Shown here piece by piece: positions 50,615-58,576 of a stretch of DNA of 64,000 bases. Location of the stretch: the NCBI RefSeq assembly GCF_013363975.1, contig NZ_JABWGN010000007.1, positions 1-64,000 of the forward strand, read 5' to 3'. The position numbers were made by a program, and so were the translations under genes. The notes under the pieces were generated by a model that was given only the letters and a program-made list of their open reading frames with translations, ran no database searches and was not told the DNA's origin. Source of the stretch: Nonomuraea montanisoli (GTDB lineage Bacteria; Actinomycetota; Actinomycetes; Streptosporangiales; Streptosporangiaceae). Numbering within the stretch: position 1 is the stretch's first letter; each line of letters starts with the position of its first letter.

Positions 50615-51103
50615 ATGACCCAGCTTACGATCGCCCCGGCCGCCCCCCTCGTCATCCCCGCCTCTCGGCTCGTGGAGTGGGTGTGCGCGATCTGCCGCAT
50701 GGCCGGCCTCCCGGCGGTCTTCGTCGACGTCAAGGACGGCCAGCCGCTCTACGCCTGCTCGGGCTGTGGCGTCCGCCGCGACGTGCCGCCGTTCCACACT
50801 GCCCCGGCCGCGACCGCCACCGGGTGCCCGCCGTGGTGCATCACCGACCACTCCAACGGCGTCGACGTCGAGCACGAGGGCGCCATGCGGGAGCTGGCCG
50901 ACTCGTCCATCGCCCAGGGCGACCAGTTCGGCGACGTCGTCGCCCAGCTCCGCCAGGAGCCCGGTGAGGTCGCCAGGATCGCTCTCGCGGTCTGCACCGA
51001 CCGCGGTGACCAGGAGACCGAGATCAGCCTGGAGGAGGCCCTCCAGGTGGCCTACGGGCTCATCAACGCCGTGTCGTCCGCCCGCGCCGCGGGCTCCCGA
51101 TAG
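50615..51103 (+). CDS. DUF6907-like zinc-binding protein, copy 1
   Basis: 162 aa. A first Cys pair occurs in VCAICRMAGLP and a second in YACSGCGVRR (possible zinc ribbon, residues about 20-55). The CPPWCITDHSNGVDVEHEG block (about 70) matches the CPxWCxxxH motif of actinobacterial DUF6907-like proteins. The C-terminal helix is EISLEEALQVAYGLINAV. GGGAGAG precedes the ATG. First of three related genes on the plus strand. Function unknown. Confidence 0.7.
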   Translation: MTQLTIAPAAPLVIPASRLVEWVCAICRMAGLPAVFVDVKDGQPLYACSGCGVRRDVPPFHTAPAATATGCPPWCITDHSNGVDVEHEGAMRELADSSIAQGDQFGDVVAQLRQEPGEVARIALAVCTDRGDQETEISLEEALQVAYGLINAVSSARAAGSR

Positions 51104-51109
51104 CAAGAC

Positions 51110-51143
51110 GGCCCCGGCCGGTGCTGGAACACCGTCCGGGGCC
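51110..51143 (+). other. Intergenic hairpin between DUF6907-like copies 1 and 2
   Basis: GGCCCCGG(C)CGGTG pairs with CACCG(T)CCGGGGCC around CTGGAA, 13 bp of stem with one mismatch. It lies 6 bp after the stop and before the next ribosome site. Likely a weak terminator or mRNA-stabilising hairpin that tunes the second gene. Confidence 0.5.
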
Positions 51144-51179
51144 TCGACCCGTTCACCTGACCTATCCAGGAGACGAATC

Positions 51180-51803
51180 GTGTCCCACAACGTACCGCCC
51201 ACGGGCGGCCACTGCACCGTGCCCTGGTGCGAGTCCGACCACGCCAACGGGCCCGGACTGCACTTCCAGATGGTGGCCGACATCGAGGCCGACCGCCAGG
51301 GCGTCGAGATCCGCTACCAGCAGCAGGAGGAGGAGAACGGCAGACTGGGCAGGCCGTTCCTGCGGCTCCTGTACGGCCCCGCATGGCGCCAGGCCGACAC
51401 CCTCGACATCCCCATCCCCGCCGCGGTGGCCCTCGCCGGCGTGCTCGCCCTGCTCACCTCCACCGGACTGGCCGACCTCGTCGACGCGCTCGCCCACGCC
51501 GCACGCGGCCCCCACACCCTCAACAGAACGACATGGCAGCTCCCCGCCAGCGACCACGCCGGAGACCTGGGCGAGTGGCAGATCCTCGGTGGCACCGTCC
51601 ACGCCACGACCGGACAGGCCAGCCCCTACCCGCCGGCGATCCGGCTCACGATCGCACGCGACGACGGACGCGAACGGATCCTCGACCTCGACCCGGGCCA
51701 GGCCCACGCGGTCGGTGACGTGCTCGACATGTTCGATCTGTCCGACTCCGGACAGATCGGCGAGGCGCTGTTCCGCGCCGCCGAGCAGCTCGGGGAGGCG
51801 TGA
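51180..51803 (+). CDS. DUF6907-like protein, copy 2
   Basis: 207 aa from GTG 51180 with CCAGGAGAC upstream. CTVPWCESDHANGPGLHFQ near the N-terminus is a degenerate version of the CPxWCxxxH motif. A hydrophobic helix (IPIPAAVALAGVLALLTSTGLADLVDAL) and a LDLDPGQAHAVGDVLDMFDL helix follow. It has no other zinc pair. Its stop overlaps the next start by one base. Function unknown. Confidence 0.65.
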   Translation: MSHNVPPTGGHCTVPWCESDHANGPGLHFQMVADIEADRQGVEIRYQQQEEENGRLGRPFLRLLYGPAWRQADTLDIPIPAAVALAGVLALLTSTGLADLVDALAHAARGPHTLNRTTWQLPASDHAGDLGEWQILGGTVHATTGQASPYPPAIRLTIARDDGRERILDLDPGQAHAVGDVLDMFDLSDSGQIGEALFRAAEQLGEA

Positions 51804-52177
51804 TGCGCCCCTCCATCCTGGCCTGCCCGTCCTGGTGCCAGCTCGGAGAGCACGACGGCACCCCGACCCACGTGCGCCGCCTCCTGCACACCGAGCGGGA
51901 CGGCATGACGATCGCGGTGTTCCTGTCCCAGGTGAAGGAGCATTACGACCGCCCCACCCCGTCCGGAGGCCGGGCCGGGCGGGTGCACATCGGGCCGCCC
52001 ACGGTCGGCGTGATGTGGGAGCGCGACCCCGACGAGTACAACATCCGCACCTTCGACCTGGCGGCCGGCGTCGCCGAGCTGCTCGCCCCGGTCCTGGAGA
52101 CGCTGTTCGGGCCGAACGACTTCGCCGCCGCGCTGATCGAGGCCGTCGCCCTCATCGAAGCCGAGGACCGGCGGTGA
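51803..52177 (+). CDS. DUF6907-like protein, copy 3
   Basis: 124 aa. The N-terminus ILACPSWCQLGEHDGTPTHVRR carries the CPxWC motif, followed by a beta-rich central part (MTIAVFLSQVKEHYDRPTP, VHIGPPTVGVMWERDPDEYN) and an acidic C-terminal helix (FGPNDFAAALIEAVALIEAEDRR). The start is ATG 51803, coupled to copy 2 (TGATG). It belongs to the same small family as the two genes before. Function unknown. Confidence 0.65.
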   Translation: MRPSILACPSWCQLGEHDGTPTHVRRLLHTERDGMTIAVFLSQVKEHYDRPTPSGGRAGRVHIGPPTVGVMWERDPDEYNIRTFDLAAGVAELLAPVLETLFGPNDFAAALIEAVALIEAEDRR

Positions 52178-52203
52178 CGAGCTGGTCGCCAGTCACCCCG
52201 TCG

Positions 52204-52232
52204 ACGGCCCGCACCATCGTGGTGCGGGCCGT
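52204..52232 (+). terminator. Perfect hairpin after the DUF6907-like genes
   Basis: ACGGCCCGCACCA pairs perfectly with TGGTGCGGGCCGT around TCG, a 13-bp stem with a 3-nt loop, 26 bp after the stop. No U-tract; still the probable end of this transcript. Confidence 0.6.
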
Positions 52233-52261
52233 CCGCGGATCGGGCGCCAAGGGTGATCCGG

Positions 52262-52555
52262 CCCGGGTGCGCGTACCCGAGCCTGTACCCGCCCGTACCT
52301 GCCCCGTACGCGTACGGGCGGCCGTACGGGACCGCCCCGGCCCCGTACGGGGCGTCCATACGGGACGCGGGACGGGCCGCCCCCAGCGGCCCGATCTACC
52401 AGGAATAGGCGTACTTCGCGGCGCACCCGACCCGTACCCGCCCTGTACCTGCGCAGGCCAGGAAGTCGCGGGGCGGGCCGCCCGGGCACGGCGATCCGTA
52501 CGCGTACGGGCGCCGTACGGCCCCGAGTACGGGCGGAGTACGGGGCGGGTACGGC
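52262..52555. repeat. GTAC-rich iteron-like array
   Basis: Sixteen GTAC tetramers in about 300 bp, mostly inside CCGTACGG or CCCGTAC. The 14-bp perfect palindrome CCGTACGCGTACGG occurs twice (52304-52317, extended to 16 bp, and 52496-52509). Each time it is followed by GGGCG and another CCGTACGG, so a 25-bp block is repeated. There is no reading frame here. It lies directly upstream of the HNH gene. Candidate protein-binding array for replication, partition or transfer. Confidence 0.7.
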
Positions 52556-52565
52556 GGTGTGGACG

Positions 52566-52880
52566 GTGAGCCGCGGACGGCACAAGCCCATCCACATGAA
52601 GGGCGTGCACGGCCGGGAGTTCCGCCGGATCCTCGCGGCCCGGGACGGCTCTCGCTGCTTCTACTGCGGCACACCGTTCGAGGACCCGGCCGGCGAGGCG
52701 ACGTTCGATCACTACGTGCCGGTGGCGCTGTGGGTCACCCGCCGGCACTCCGAACCATGGAACGTCGTGCTCGCCTGCTGGCCGTGCAACAACCGGAAGG
52801 GTGACCTGTTGCCGTGGCCGCTCGTGTGGCTGCTCCTCGCCCGCTTCCGGGCGCAGGCCGCGCTGGAGCGCGCGGCCTAA
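52566..52880 (+). CDS. HNH endonuclease
   Basis: 104 aa. Two zinc pairs (CFYCG and CWPCNNRKG) bracket the catalytic block TFDHYVPVALWVTRR. This is the HNH/treble-clef layout of phage and mobile-element nucleases. GTG 52566 is one option; GTG 52557 is another. In phages such genes usually sit beside a terminase, which is absent here. It is flanked on both sides by repeat arrays. Confidence 0.8.
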   Translation: MSRGRHKPIHMKGVHGREFRRILAARDGSRCFYCGTPFEDPAGEATFDHYVPVALWVTRRHSEPWNVVLACWPCNNRKGDLLPWPLVWLLLARFRAQAALERAA

Positions 52881-53008
52881 CGAGCGACTCGGCGATCCGG
52901 GCGGCGATCCGTGGCCGATGCGTGCGTGACACGTGTCGGGCACGGATCCCCGCCCACATGCGGCGGGCATTGACCGATGGGAACACGGATGCACGGATCC
53001 GCCGGCGC

Positions 53009-53098
53009 GGGTCTACGGAGGGCCTACTGGCCGGTGAGGGTCTACCGAGGGTCTACACGTGCTGACCTGGACGGTAGAGGCGGTAGACCTGACTGCGG
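53009..53098. repeat. GGGTCTAC repeat family
   Basis: GGGTCTACGGAGGG at 53009, GGGTCTACCGAGGG at 53038 and GGGTCTACACG at 53050 are direct copies. CGGTAGACC at 53090 is an inverted copy. Core GGTCTAC with an AGGG flank. Confidence 0.6.
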
Positions 53099-53137
53099 GT
53101 GCCCCGCGAGGGGCCCTCAGAACGGCTTGGCGCGGTG

Positions 53138-53228
53138 CCGCTACCCCGCTACCTTCACCCGTTGGTCGAGGCCGGACGGGTAGCGGAGCCGGGTAGCGGT
53201 ACCGCTACCTCGGCCAGGAGCCGCTACC
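53138..53228. repeat. GGTAGCGG repeat family with 18-bp palindrome
   Basis: CCGCTACC occurs at 53138, 53146 and 53221, and its complement GGTAGCGG at 53179 and 53192. A sixth copy forms the perfect 18-bp palindrome GGTAGCGGTACCGCTACC (53192-53209). Six copies of an 8-mer in 91 bp. Confidence 0.75.
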
Positions 53229-53284
53229 CTCCGCACGGCTGCGCGTGGACTCCGCGACCTCGAGCATTTTTGATCTTGTGGGGG

Positions 53285-53380
53285 CGTCACGGTCGCTGTC
53301 GTGGGGTGTCACGAGGGTGTCGTCGCCGAGTGTCGGACGGTGTCACGGGGGTGTCGTGACACCTGTCACGAGGCTCCCAC
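53285..53380. repeat. GTGTCACG repeat family
   Basis: GTGTCACG or GTGTC steps occur about seven times, including GGTGTCACGAGGG (53306) and GGTGTCACGGGGGTG (53340). GGTGTC-GT-GACACC (53351-53364) is an inverted pair. Further CACGGGG elements run on to 53432. Confidence 0.6.
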
Positions 53381-53456
53381 CTGTAGGTCTCCGTGCGTAA
53401 CACCCCGGCCCCTGTCGCGACACTCACGGGGGTGGCACCGTAGAGGGGTCACGCGA

Positions 53457-54614
53457 TCAAGGGCGCGTGCGGGCCTCCAGCCGCCGTAGCCGCGCGAGCA
53501 GCCTGGATGAAGCCGTCACACCGGCGATCCCCTCGACCTCCTGGGCGACCGCGCGTGCCTGTGCCAGGTCGCCCATCGCCGCGTGTGCGTCCGCGATGTG
53601 CAGCAGGTACTGGCCGGCCCACTCCGACCGGCGGAGCGCCTCCGGCAGCCTGTCCAGGCCGCGCTGGATGACCTCCACGGCGTCCTGGTGGTGGCCCAGC
53701 AGTCGCAGCGCCAGGCCGCGTTGCATCTCCAGGTAGTCCAGGCCGTAGAAGTACACCCACGGCGGTTCGTCCTCGGGGCGCTCGGCGGCGGCCAGCGCGA
53801 GCCGTACGGCCTCGTCGAGCTTGCGCATGGTGGGCTCGGACTCGCCGGCGAGCGCGTGGCCCCGTGCTTCTTGCTGGGCGGCGAGCGCGCGCACACCGAC
53901 GCTGGCGCCCGGGGTACGCTGCGCGGCCTCCGACAGGCCGATCAGGGGCCCCACGTAGCTGGTGATCCATCCGAGGTGGCCCTTCATCGACAGGGCGGTG
54001 GCGATCATGCCGCCGTGGTCGGCCTCGGTCGCCCACACCAGCGCGCGGTCGTACCATCGGTCGGCCTCGGTGGTGCGGTTGCTGTTGGCGTGCAGCCAGC
54101 CGGCGAACTGGGCCCACTGCGCACCGACGTCGAGCATCGGCCGGCGCAGCGCACCGCGGGCTTCGATGACGAGCTGCTCAACGAGCCCCAGTTGCGCGGT
54201 GACGGGGCCGAGCAGAGGCACGGACCCGATGGCGTCCTCCGCGCGGCGTTGGGCGGCGAGGACGTCGGCGAGAGCGGTCATCGCCCCGTGGTCGAGGCGC
54301 CGCGGGGACTCGATCACGTAGGAGAGCCGCTCCGCGTCCTCTGGGGGGATGGCCGGTGGCGCCTGGTCGAACAGGTCGGCCTCGCTCACGCCGAGGGCGC
54401 GGGCGTACAGCACGGGGTAGGGGTCGCGCGGCTCGGCGCGGCCGGCCTCCCACTCGCGGATCATCCGGGCCAGCGAGGCGCGGACAGGTAGGTGGGGGCG
54501 GAGCCGGGCGTCGGCGGCATTGGCGAGAGCCTTGGCCATGTCGGTCTGTGACCAGCAGCGTTGCCGCCGGTGCTCGCGTAGCCGTGCCGCCCAGGCCGGC
54601 CGCTCGTCGTTCAC
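53457..54614 (-). CDS. XRE-family regulator with TPR-like domain
   Basis: 385 aa. The helix-turn-helix is at about 10-60 (RLREHRRQRCWSQTDMAKAL). A long helical region with TPR-like repeats follows (AQFAGWLHANSNRTTEADRWYDRALVWATEAD; QRGLALRLLGHHQDAVEVIQRGLDRLPEALR). This is the XRE-TPR layout of actinobacterial peptide-responsive regulators. GTG 54614. A small protein of unknown function is encoded divergently 130 bp away, a frequent pairing. Confidence 0.85.
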   Translation of the reverse strand: MNDERPAWAARLREHRRQRCWSQTDMAKALANAADARLRPHLPVRASLARMIREWEAGRAEPRDPYPVLYARALGVSEADLFDQAPPAIPPEDAERLSYVIESPRRLDHGAMTALADVLAAQRRAEDAIGSVPLLGPVTAQLGLVEQLVIEARGALRRPMLDVGAQWAQFAGWLHANSNRTTEADRWYDRALVWATEADHGGMIATALSMKGHLGWITSYVGPLIGLSEAAQRTPGASVGVRALAAQQEARGHALAGESEPTMRKLDEAVRLALAAAERPEDEPPWVYFYGLDYLEMQRGLALRLLGHHQDAVEVIQRGLDRLPEALRRSEWAGQYLLHIADAHAAMGDLAQARAVAQEVEGIAGVTASSRLLARLRRLEARTRP

Positions 54615-54744
54615 GGCGCACCTCACAGGGTGTGGAGGGAATCCGCGTTCCTCCTCTATCCTCCCCTGCCAGGATCCGGTCACGCAGCGTTGTGATTGAT
54701 CTGTGCAGATCGAGACCGCAGGCGAACAGGCTGAAGATCATTGG

Positions 54745-54960
54745 GTGAGCCTGTGGCACCTCAACTGGGAGCCCTACCGGCCCCACGGTGCGAGGCTGCG
54801 CGTCTTGAGGACAATGCCCGGAGGCGAGTACGAGTTCTGCGGCGAGGGTGGCAGGTACTTCATCCTGCACCGCGACCGTCGCGGCCGGTATGAGGAAGCG
54901 GGCCGCGGTCTGTACCGACAGGCGTGGAAACTGTGGTTGTCCATCGGTGGTGAGCCGTAG
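54745..54960 (+). CDS. Small partner protein of the XRE regulator
   Basis: 71 aa from GTG 54745 (an in-frame GTG at 54703 would add 14). A beta-rich sequence (ARLRVLRTMPGGEYEFCGEGGRYFILHRD) ends in YEEAGRGLYRQAWKLWLSIGG. Small proteins with this GGxYFxxxR-YEExGRG pattern are often found divergent from XRE-TPR regulators in actinomycetes. Function unknown. Confidence 0.6.
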   Translation: MSLWHLNWEPYRPHGARLRVLRTMPGGEYEFCGEGGRYFILHRDRRGRYEEAGRGLYRQAWKLWLSIGGEP

Positions 54961-54973
54961 GGCCTTCAAGACG

Positions 54974-55014
54974 GCTGACCCCGTCCGGCCGTGGAGGGAA
55001 CGGGCGGGGCCAGC
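54974..55014. terminator. Bidirectional terminator between convergent genes
   Basis: GGCTGACCCCGTCCG pairs with CGGGCGGGGCCAGC (two G-U pairs) around a 13-nt loop. It lies between the small partner gene and the 3' end of the tape measure gene. Confidence 0.6.
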
Positions 55015-55027
55015 TCGCTAACCGCGG

Positions 55028-58000
55028 TCACCCGCGCGCGGCCACCCAGAACCCGAACTCGGCGCCGAGCTTCTGAACGTCGGCCTCCTCGCGGATCGTC
55101 GCGCCGGTCATGTCGACGTTGACGACCGTCCCGCCGGCGCCCGGCGCGGCCGTGGCCGCCTTGGGGTCGACGCCGTACATGGGCGCGATCTGGGACGCGC
55201 CGATAATCTGCCCGGCCCGATGGACGCCGCCGGTGGCCATCCCGGCGACGCTGCCGGCGCCCTGTGCGGCGGTGACGGCCTGGCCCACGACGGCCTGGGC
55301 GGCGCCCAGTACGGCCCCGGCCATCGAGCTCATGCCCTGGGCGAAGCCGGCCATGGTGAACTCGCCGATCTCGGCCATCACCTGACTGGGACTCTTGATC
55401 TTGAGCTGCTTCTTGATCGCCGCCACCAGGGATTTGACGATCTTCTCCATCTCCTTGTCCAGCTTGGCCAAGCTGTCCTGGAGGCCCTTCAGGTAGCCCT
55501 CGCCGCTCTTCTTGCCGACGTCGTACATCGCGTCGGCGCTGGCCTTGCCGAGCTTCTTCGACGCCTTATCGACCGCCGATTGGGCCTTGTTCAGCGCCTT
55601 GATCTCCGAGCCGTCCGAGCCAACCAGCATCTCCGCGAAGCTCGCGCCCTTCTCCACGCCCGCGTCGATCAGGTCTTGGATGATCTTCTTGTTGAGGCCG
55701 CGCTTCGCCAGCGTCTGGATGTTGTTCGCGAAGCTGTTGATCGCGCTGGCCTTCTTCTGCAGCTCGCCAGCCATGTCGCCGGCACCGCTGATGTCCTCGG
55801 CCTTCAGGCCGGTGATGTCCGCCCACTCCTGCGCGGAGCCTGCGACCTGCTTGGCGTACTCCTTCGCCGCCGCCAGCTTGTCCACGAGCTCCTGGCGCTG
55901 CTTCGCGAGAGCCGCCAGCGAGTCGTTGCCCTTGCTGACGAAGGTGAGGAGGTGATCAGCCACGTCCGGCTTGGAGCCGAACGCCTTCTTGATCTGCTCC
56001 ACCATCTTCTCGACCGTGGAGACGGCATTGCCGTTCTCGGCCTCCAGGCCCTGGATGAGGCCCCTCACTGACCACTTGCCGATCTCGGCGAACACCGTCG
56101 AGGGGGAGTGGATGCCCAGCAAGTTCTTCGCCCCGTCGACCGCGGACTGCACGGTGTTGCGGGCCGCGTTGACCAGTTCGCCGGCCGTCTGCTGGACGCC
56201 CTGGATCATGCCCTTGATCAGGTCCCGGCCCGCCTGGACCAGCCATGTCTTCGCCTGAGCGGCGATCGCGCTCAGCTTCGACGGCAGCGCCTTGACGTCG
56301 GAGATCAGGTTGTCCATCTTGGCTTTGGCCTGGGACTTCATGCTTTCCCACGCCGCGACAGTCTGCGACTTGAGGTCGTTCCAGCCGGTGACGAAGAAGT
56401 CCTTGACCTTCCCGGGGACACCCTTCAGCCACTCGACGAGCTGGTTCGCCCTGCTTGAGGCGCTCGACTTGATCGACTCCCACGCCTCACCGGTCTGCGA
56501 CTTGAGGTCGTTCCAGCCGGTGACGAAGAAGTCCTTGACCTTCCCGGGGACACCCTTCAGCCACTCGACGATCTCGGACGACTTCGTGCTCAGCCAGTCG
56601 CCGATGCCGTTCCAGATCTCGACCGTGGTGTCCTTGACGGAGGTCCAGGCTTCGGAGAACCACGGCCCCACCGTGCCGGAGAACCAGCTGGTCAGCTCGT
56701 TCCACTGCTCCTCCACGTCCGCGGGCGAGGGGAACATCTTTTTGACCTCGGCCATGGCCCGGTCGCCGACCCAGGAGAAAACCGACTCCCAGGAGCGGCC
56801 CCACCGGTCCGCGTCGGCCTTCGACGTGTCGCCGAGCGTCGTGCTGGCCTGGTCGACCGCGCCCTTGAAGTCGCCGATGCTCTTCTTCGCGGTATCGAGG
56901 TTGATGCCGTTGATGGCCTTCGACATGTCCTCGGCCTTGGTGCCGAACAGGCCGGCGGCGATCTCCGCCTGCTTCGCAGGTTCCTTGATGTCGCGGAACT
57001 TTGTGAGGATCAGGTCGAGCGCCTTGTGCCCCGCAGGGCCGCCCTTGGCGATGGCCCTCATCATCTCGTTCGCGTTCAGGCCGAGCTCTTTCAGTGCGCT
57101 CGCCGCCGACTTGTCCTTGATCTTGGCGGTCAGCTCCTTCAGCGAGTCGGCTACGACGTCGGAGTCGCGGGCGCCGCTCTTGAGGCCCTGGCTCATCAGC
57201 CCAAGGGCTTCCTCGGCGCTGATGCCGAAGTCGCGGAAGATCGTCGAGTATTCGTTGAACGAGTCGAGGAGATCCTCGGACTTGTTGACGCCCTCCTGTT
57301 GGCCGCGGATGAGGATGTTGAACGCCTCTTCCGCGTTCTTCGCCAGTCCGGTCCGCAGCATCTGGGACACGGCGCGGATCACGGCGCCGACATCCTCATC
57401 CATGACCTTGCTGACGGTCAGTGCCTGGGCAGTCATGTCCTTCAGCGCGCCGTCGCCGGCCTTGCCCGCCCCGTCGATGTTCTGGAGCACCTTTGCGAGC
57501 GCGTCGGTGACGTCGCCCAGGGACTCGCCGTAGGCGTCGGCGTACAGGTCACCCGCGATCTTGCCGAGCCGCTCAGACTCGGCGCCGAACGCGCCGACCT
57601 TCACCGACAGCGTGGCGAACAGGTCTTCGCGCTCCATCGCGGTCTTGATGGCGCCTGTGAGCGCGTCGCCGATGGCGGCGCCGGCAACTGCTGCCACGCC
57701 GATCGCGCCCGCCTTGAGGCCGCCGATCAGCGAGGAGCCGATGCCGGCCATCCGGCTGCCACCACCGCCCCCGCCGCCCCCGCCGCCCCTACCGCCGGAG
57801 CCTTCAACGCCGTCGCCGAACTTCTTGCCCGCGTCCTCCCCCGACTGGCGAGCAACCCGCTCGGCATCCGACAGTCCGGCCTTGAGGCCGTCGACGAGCG
57901 CCTCACCAATGACCTCACCCTGTTGCTGCATCACCTGGTCGAGGTCGTCGACGGCGGTACGCAGCTCGTTGACGATGCCCTGCCCGCCGCGGGCGGCATC

Positions 58001-58264
58001 GGCCTCCATCCGGTCGAGATCGTTCGCGAACCCGGCCACCAGCCGGTCGACGTCCGCGAGCGCCTCCGCAGGGTCGAACGCGGTCCCGAGGTCGCGCGTG
58101 ACGTCAGCGAGCGCCTTGCTCACGGTTGACTCGATGGAGGCCATGGCGCTCGAGGTCGACGTCTGCGTGGATCGCAGGCCGCGGGCGATGTCGGAGATGC
58201 CGACGTCGAACTTCTTGTTGTCGATGCTGGCGTAGGCGACCAGCTCGCCGACCGTGAGCGCCAT
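55028..58264 (-). CDS. Phage-type tail tape measure protein
   Basis: 1078 aa. Long helical N-terminus (1-150), a Gly-rich hinge, one hydrophobic stretch (GLKAGAIGVAAVAGAAIGDALTGAI, about 180) and many amphipathic helices. Three WLKGVPGKVKDFF-type repeats lie at about 545-640. Two IKSPS/IHSPS segments (LLGIHSPSTVFAEIGKW, KIKSPSQVMAEIGEF) are signature elements of siphovirus tape measures, and the end TGATIREEADVQKLGAEF is typical. It is the last gene of a five-gene operon. No tail tube, chaperone or baseplate gene is recognisable beside it. Confidence 0.85.
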   Translation of the reverse strand: MALTVGELVAYASIDNKKFDVGISDIARGLRSTQTSTSSAMASIESTVSKALADVTRDLGTAFDPAEALADVDRLVAGFANDLDRMEADAARGGQGIVNELRTAVDDLDQVMQQQGEVIGEALVDGLKAGLSDAERVARQSGEDAGKKFGDGVEGSGGRGGGGGGGGGGSRMAGIGSSLIGGLKAGAIGVAAVAGAAIGDALTGAIKTAMEREDLFATLSVKVGAFGAESERLGKIAGDLYADAYGESLGDVTDALAKVLQNIDGAGKAGDGALKDMTAQALTVSKVMDEDVGAVIRAVSQMLRTGLAKNAEEAFNILIRGQQEGVNKSEDLLDSFNEYSTIFRDFGISAEEALGLMSQGLKSGARDSDVVADSLKELTAKIKDKSAASALKELGLNANEMMRAIAKGGPAGHKALDLILTKFRDIKEPAKQAEIAAGLFGTKAEDMSKAINGINLDTAKKSIGDFKGAVDQASTTLGDTSKADADRWGRSWESVFSWVGDRAMAEVKKMFPSPADVEEQWNELTSWFSGTVGPWFSEAWTSVKDTTVEIWNGIGDWLSTKSSEIVEWLKGVPGKVKDFFVTGWNDLKSQTGEAWESIKSSASSRANQLVEWLKGVPGKVKDFFVTGWNDLKSQTVAAWESMKSQAKAKMDNLISDVKALPSKLSAIAAQAKTWLVQAGRDLIKGMIQGVQQTAGELVNAARNTVQSAVDGAKNLLGIHSPSTVFAEIGKWSVRGLIQGLEAENGNAVSTVEKMVEQIKKAFGSKPDVADHLLTFVSKGNDSLAALAKQRQELVDKLAAAKEYAKQVAGSAQEWADITGLKAEDISGAGDMAGELQKKASAINSFANNIQTLAKRGLNKKIIQDLIDAGVEKGASFAEMLVGSDGSEIKALNKAQSAVDKASKKLGKASADAMYDVGKKSGEGYLKGLQDSLAKLDKEMEKIVKSLVAAIKKQLKIKSPSQVMAEIGEFTMAGFAQGMSSMAGAVLGAAQAVVGQAVTAAQGAGSVAGMATGGVHRAGQIIGASQIAPMYGVDPKAATAAPGAGGTVVNVDMTGATIREEADVQKLGAEFGFWVAARG
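56361..56571 (-). repeat. 79-bp perfect direct repeat in the tape measure gene
   Basis: Bases 56361-56439 and 56493-56571 are identical, 132 bp apart, and so encode an exact 44-codon period in frame. The duplicated part includes GVPGKVKDFFVTGWNDLKSQ. Its perfect identity suggests a recent duplication. Confidence 0.85.
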
Positions 58265-58271
58265 GAGGGGG

Positions 58272-58574
58272 TCACTCCGTTCCGTGGGCGGCCAGGCCGC
58301 CGAGCTCGTTGAGATACCGGCCTGCCTCGCCGTTGACGTCGGCGAGGTTGGCCAGGTGGGCGCCGATGCGGGCCTGGGCGGCGATGAGCGCGCCGAACAG
58401 ATCCACGCCGGTAACGCCCAGCGGGGTCCACGCGCGGTGCAAGGTGGCCATCTGGGCGCGTACGAGCTCGGCGTATGCGTCCGCGTCCACCCCGGCGCGG
58501 GCGGCCTTCAGGAGGGCGATGGCGACCCGTGTGACAGCGGCTTGTGCGGCGGCGGGCAGCTGCTCGGCGGCCAC
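58272..58574 (-). CDS. Small helical protein before the tape measure gene
   Basis: 100 aa, Ala-rich and helical (AAQAAVTRVAIALLKAARAGVDADAYAELVRAQ), with no motif recognised. GTG 58574; 7 bp from the tape measure start and 2 bp after the previous gene. Position is where siphoviruses encode tail assembly chaperones, but no programmed-frameshift heptamer links it to the gene before, and the sequence does not resemble known chaperones. Confidence 0.55.
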   Translation of the reverse strand: MAAEQLPAAAQAAVTRVAIALLKAARAGVDADAYAELVRAQMATLHRAWTPLGVTGVDLFGALIAAQARIGAHLANLADVNGEAGRYLNELGGLAAHGTE

Positions 58575-58576
58575 GG

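Larger units (their letters stand above)
52881..53456. other. Gene-free region carrying three further repeat families
   Basis: About 575 bp between the HNH gene and the convergent XRE gene without any plausible frame. Three short-repeat families occupy 53009-53440 in succession (separate entries). A short A/T-rich patch (ATTTTTGATCTTG, 53266-53278) lies between the second and third families, as in many origins. Confidence 0.6.
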
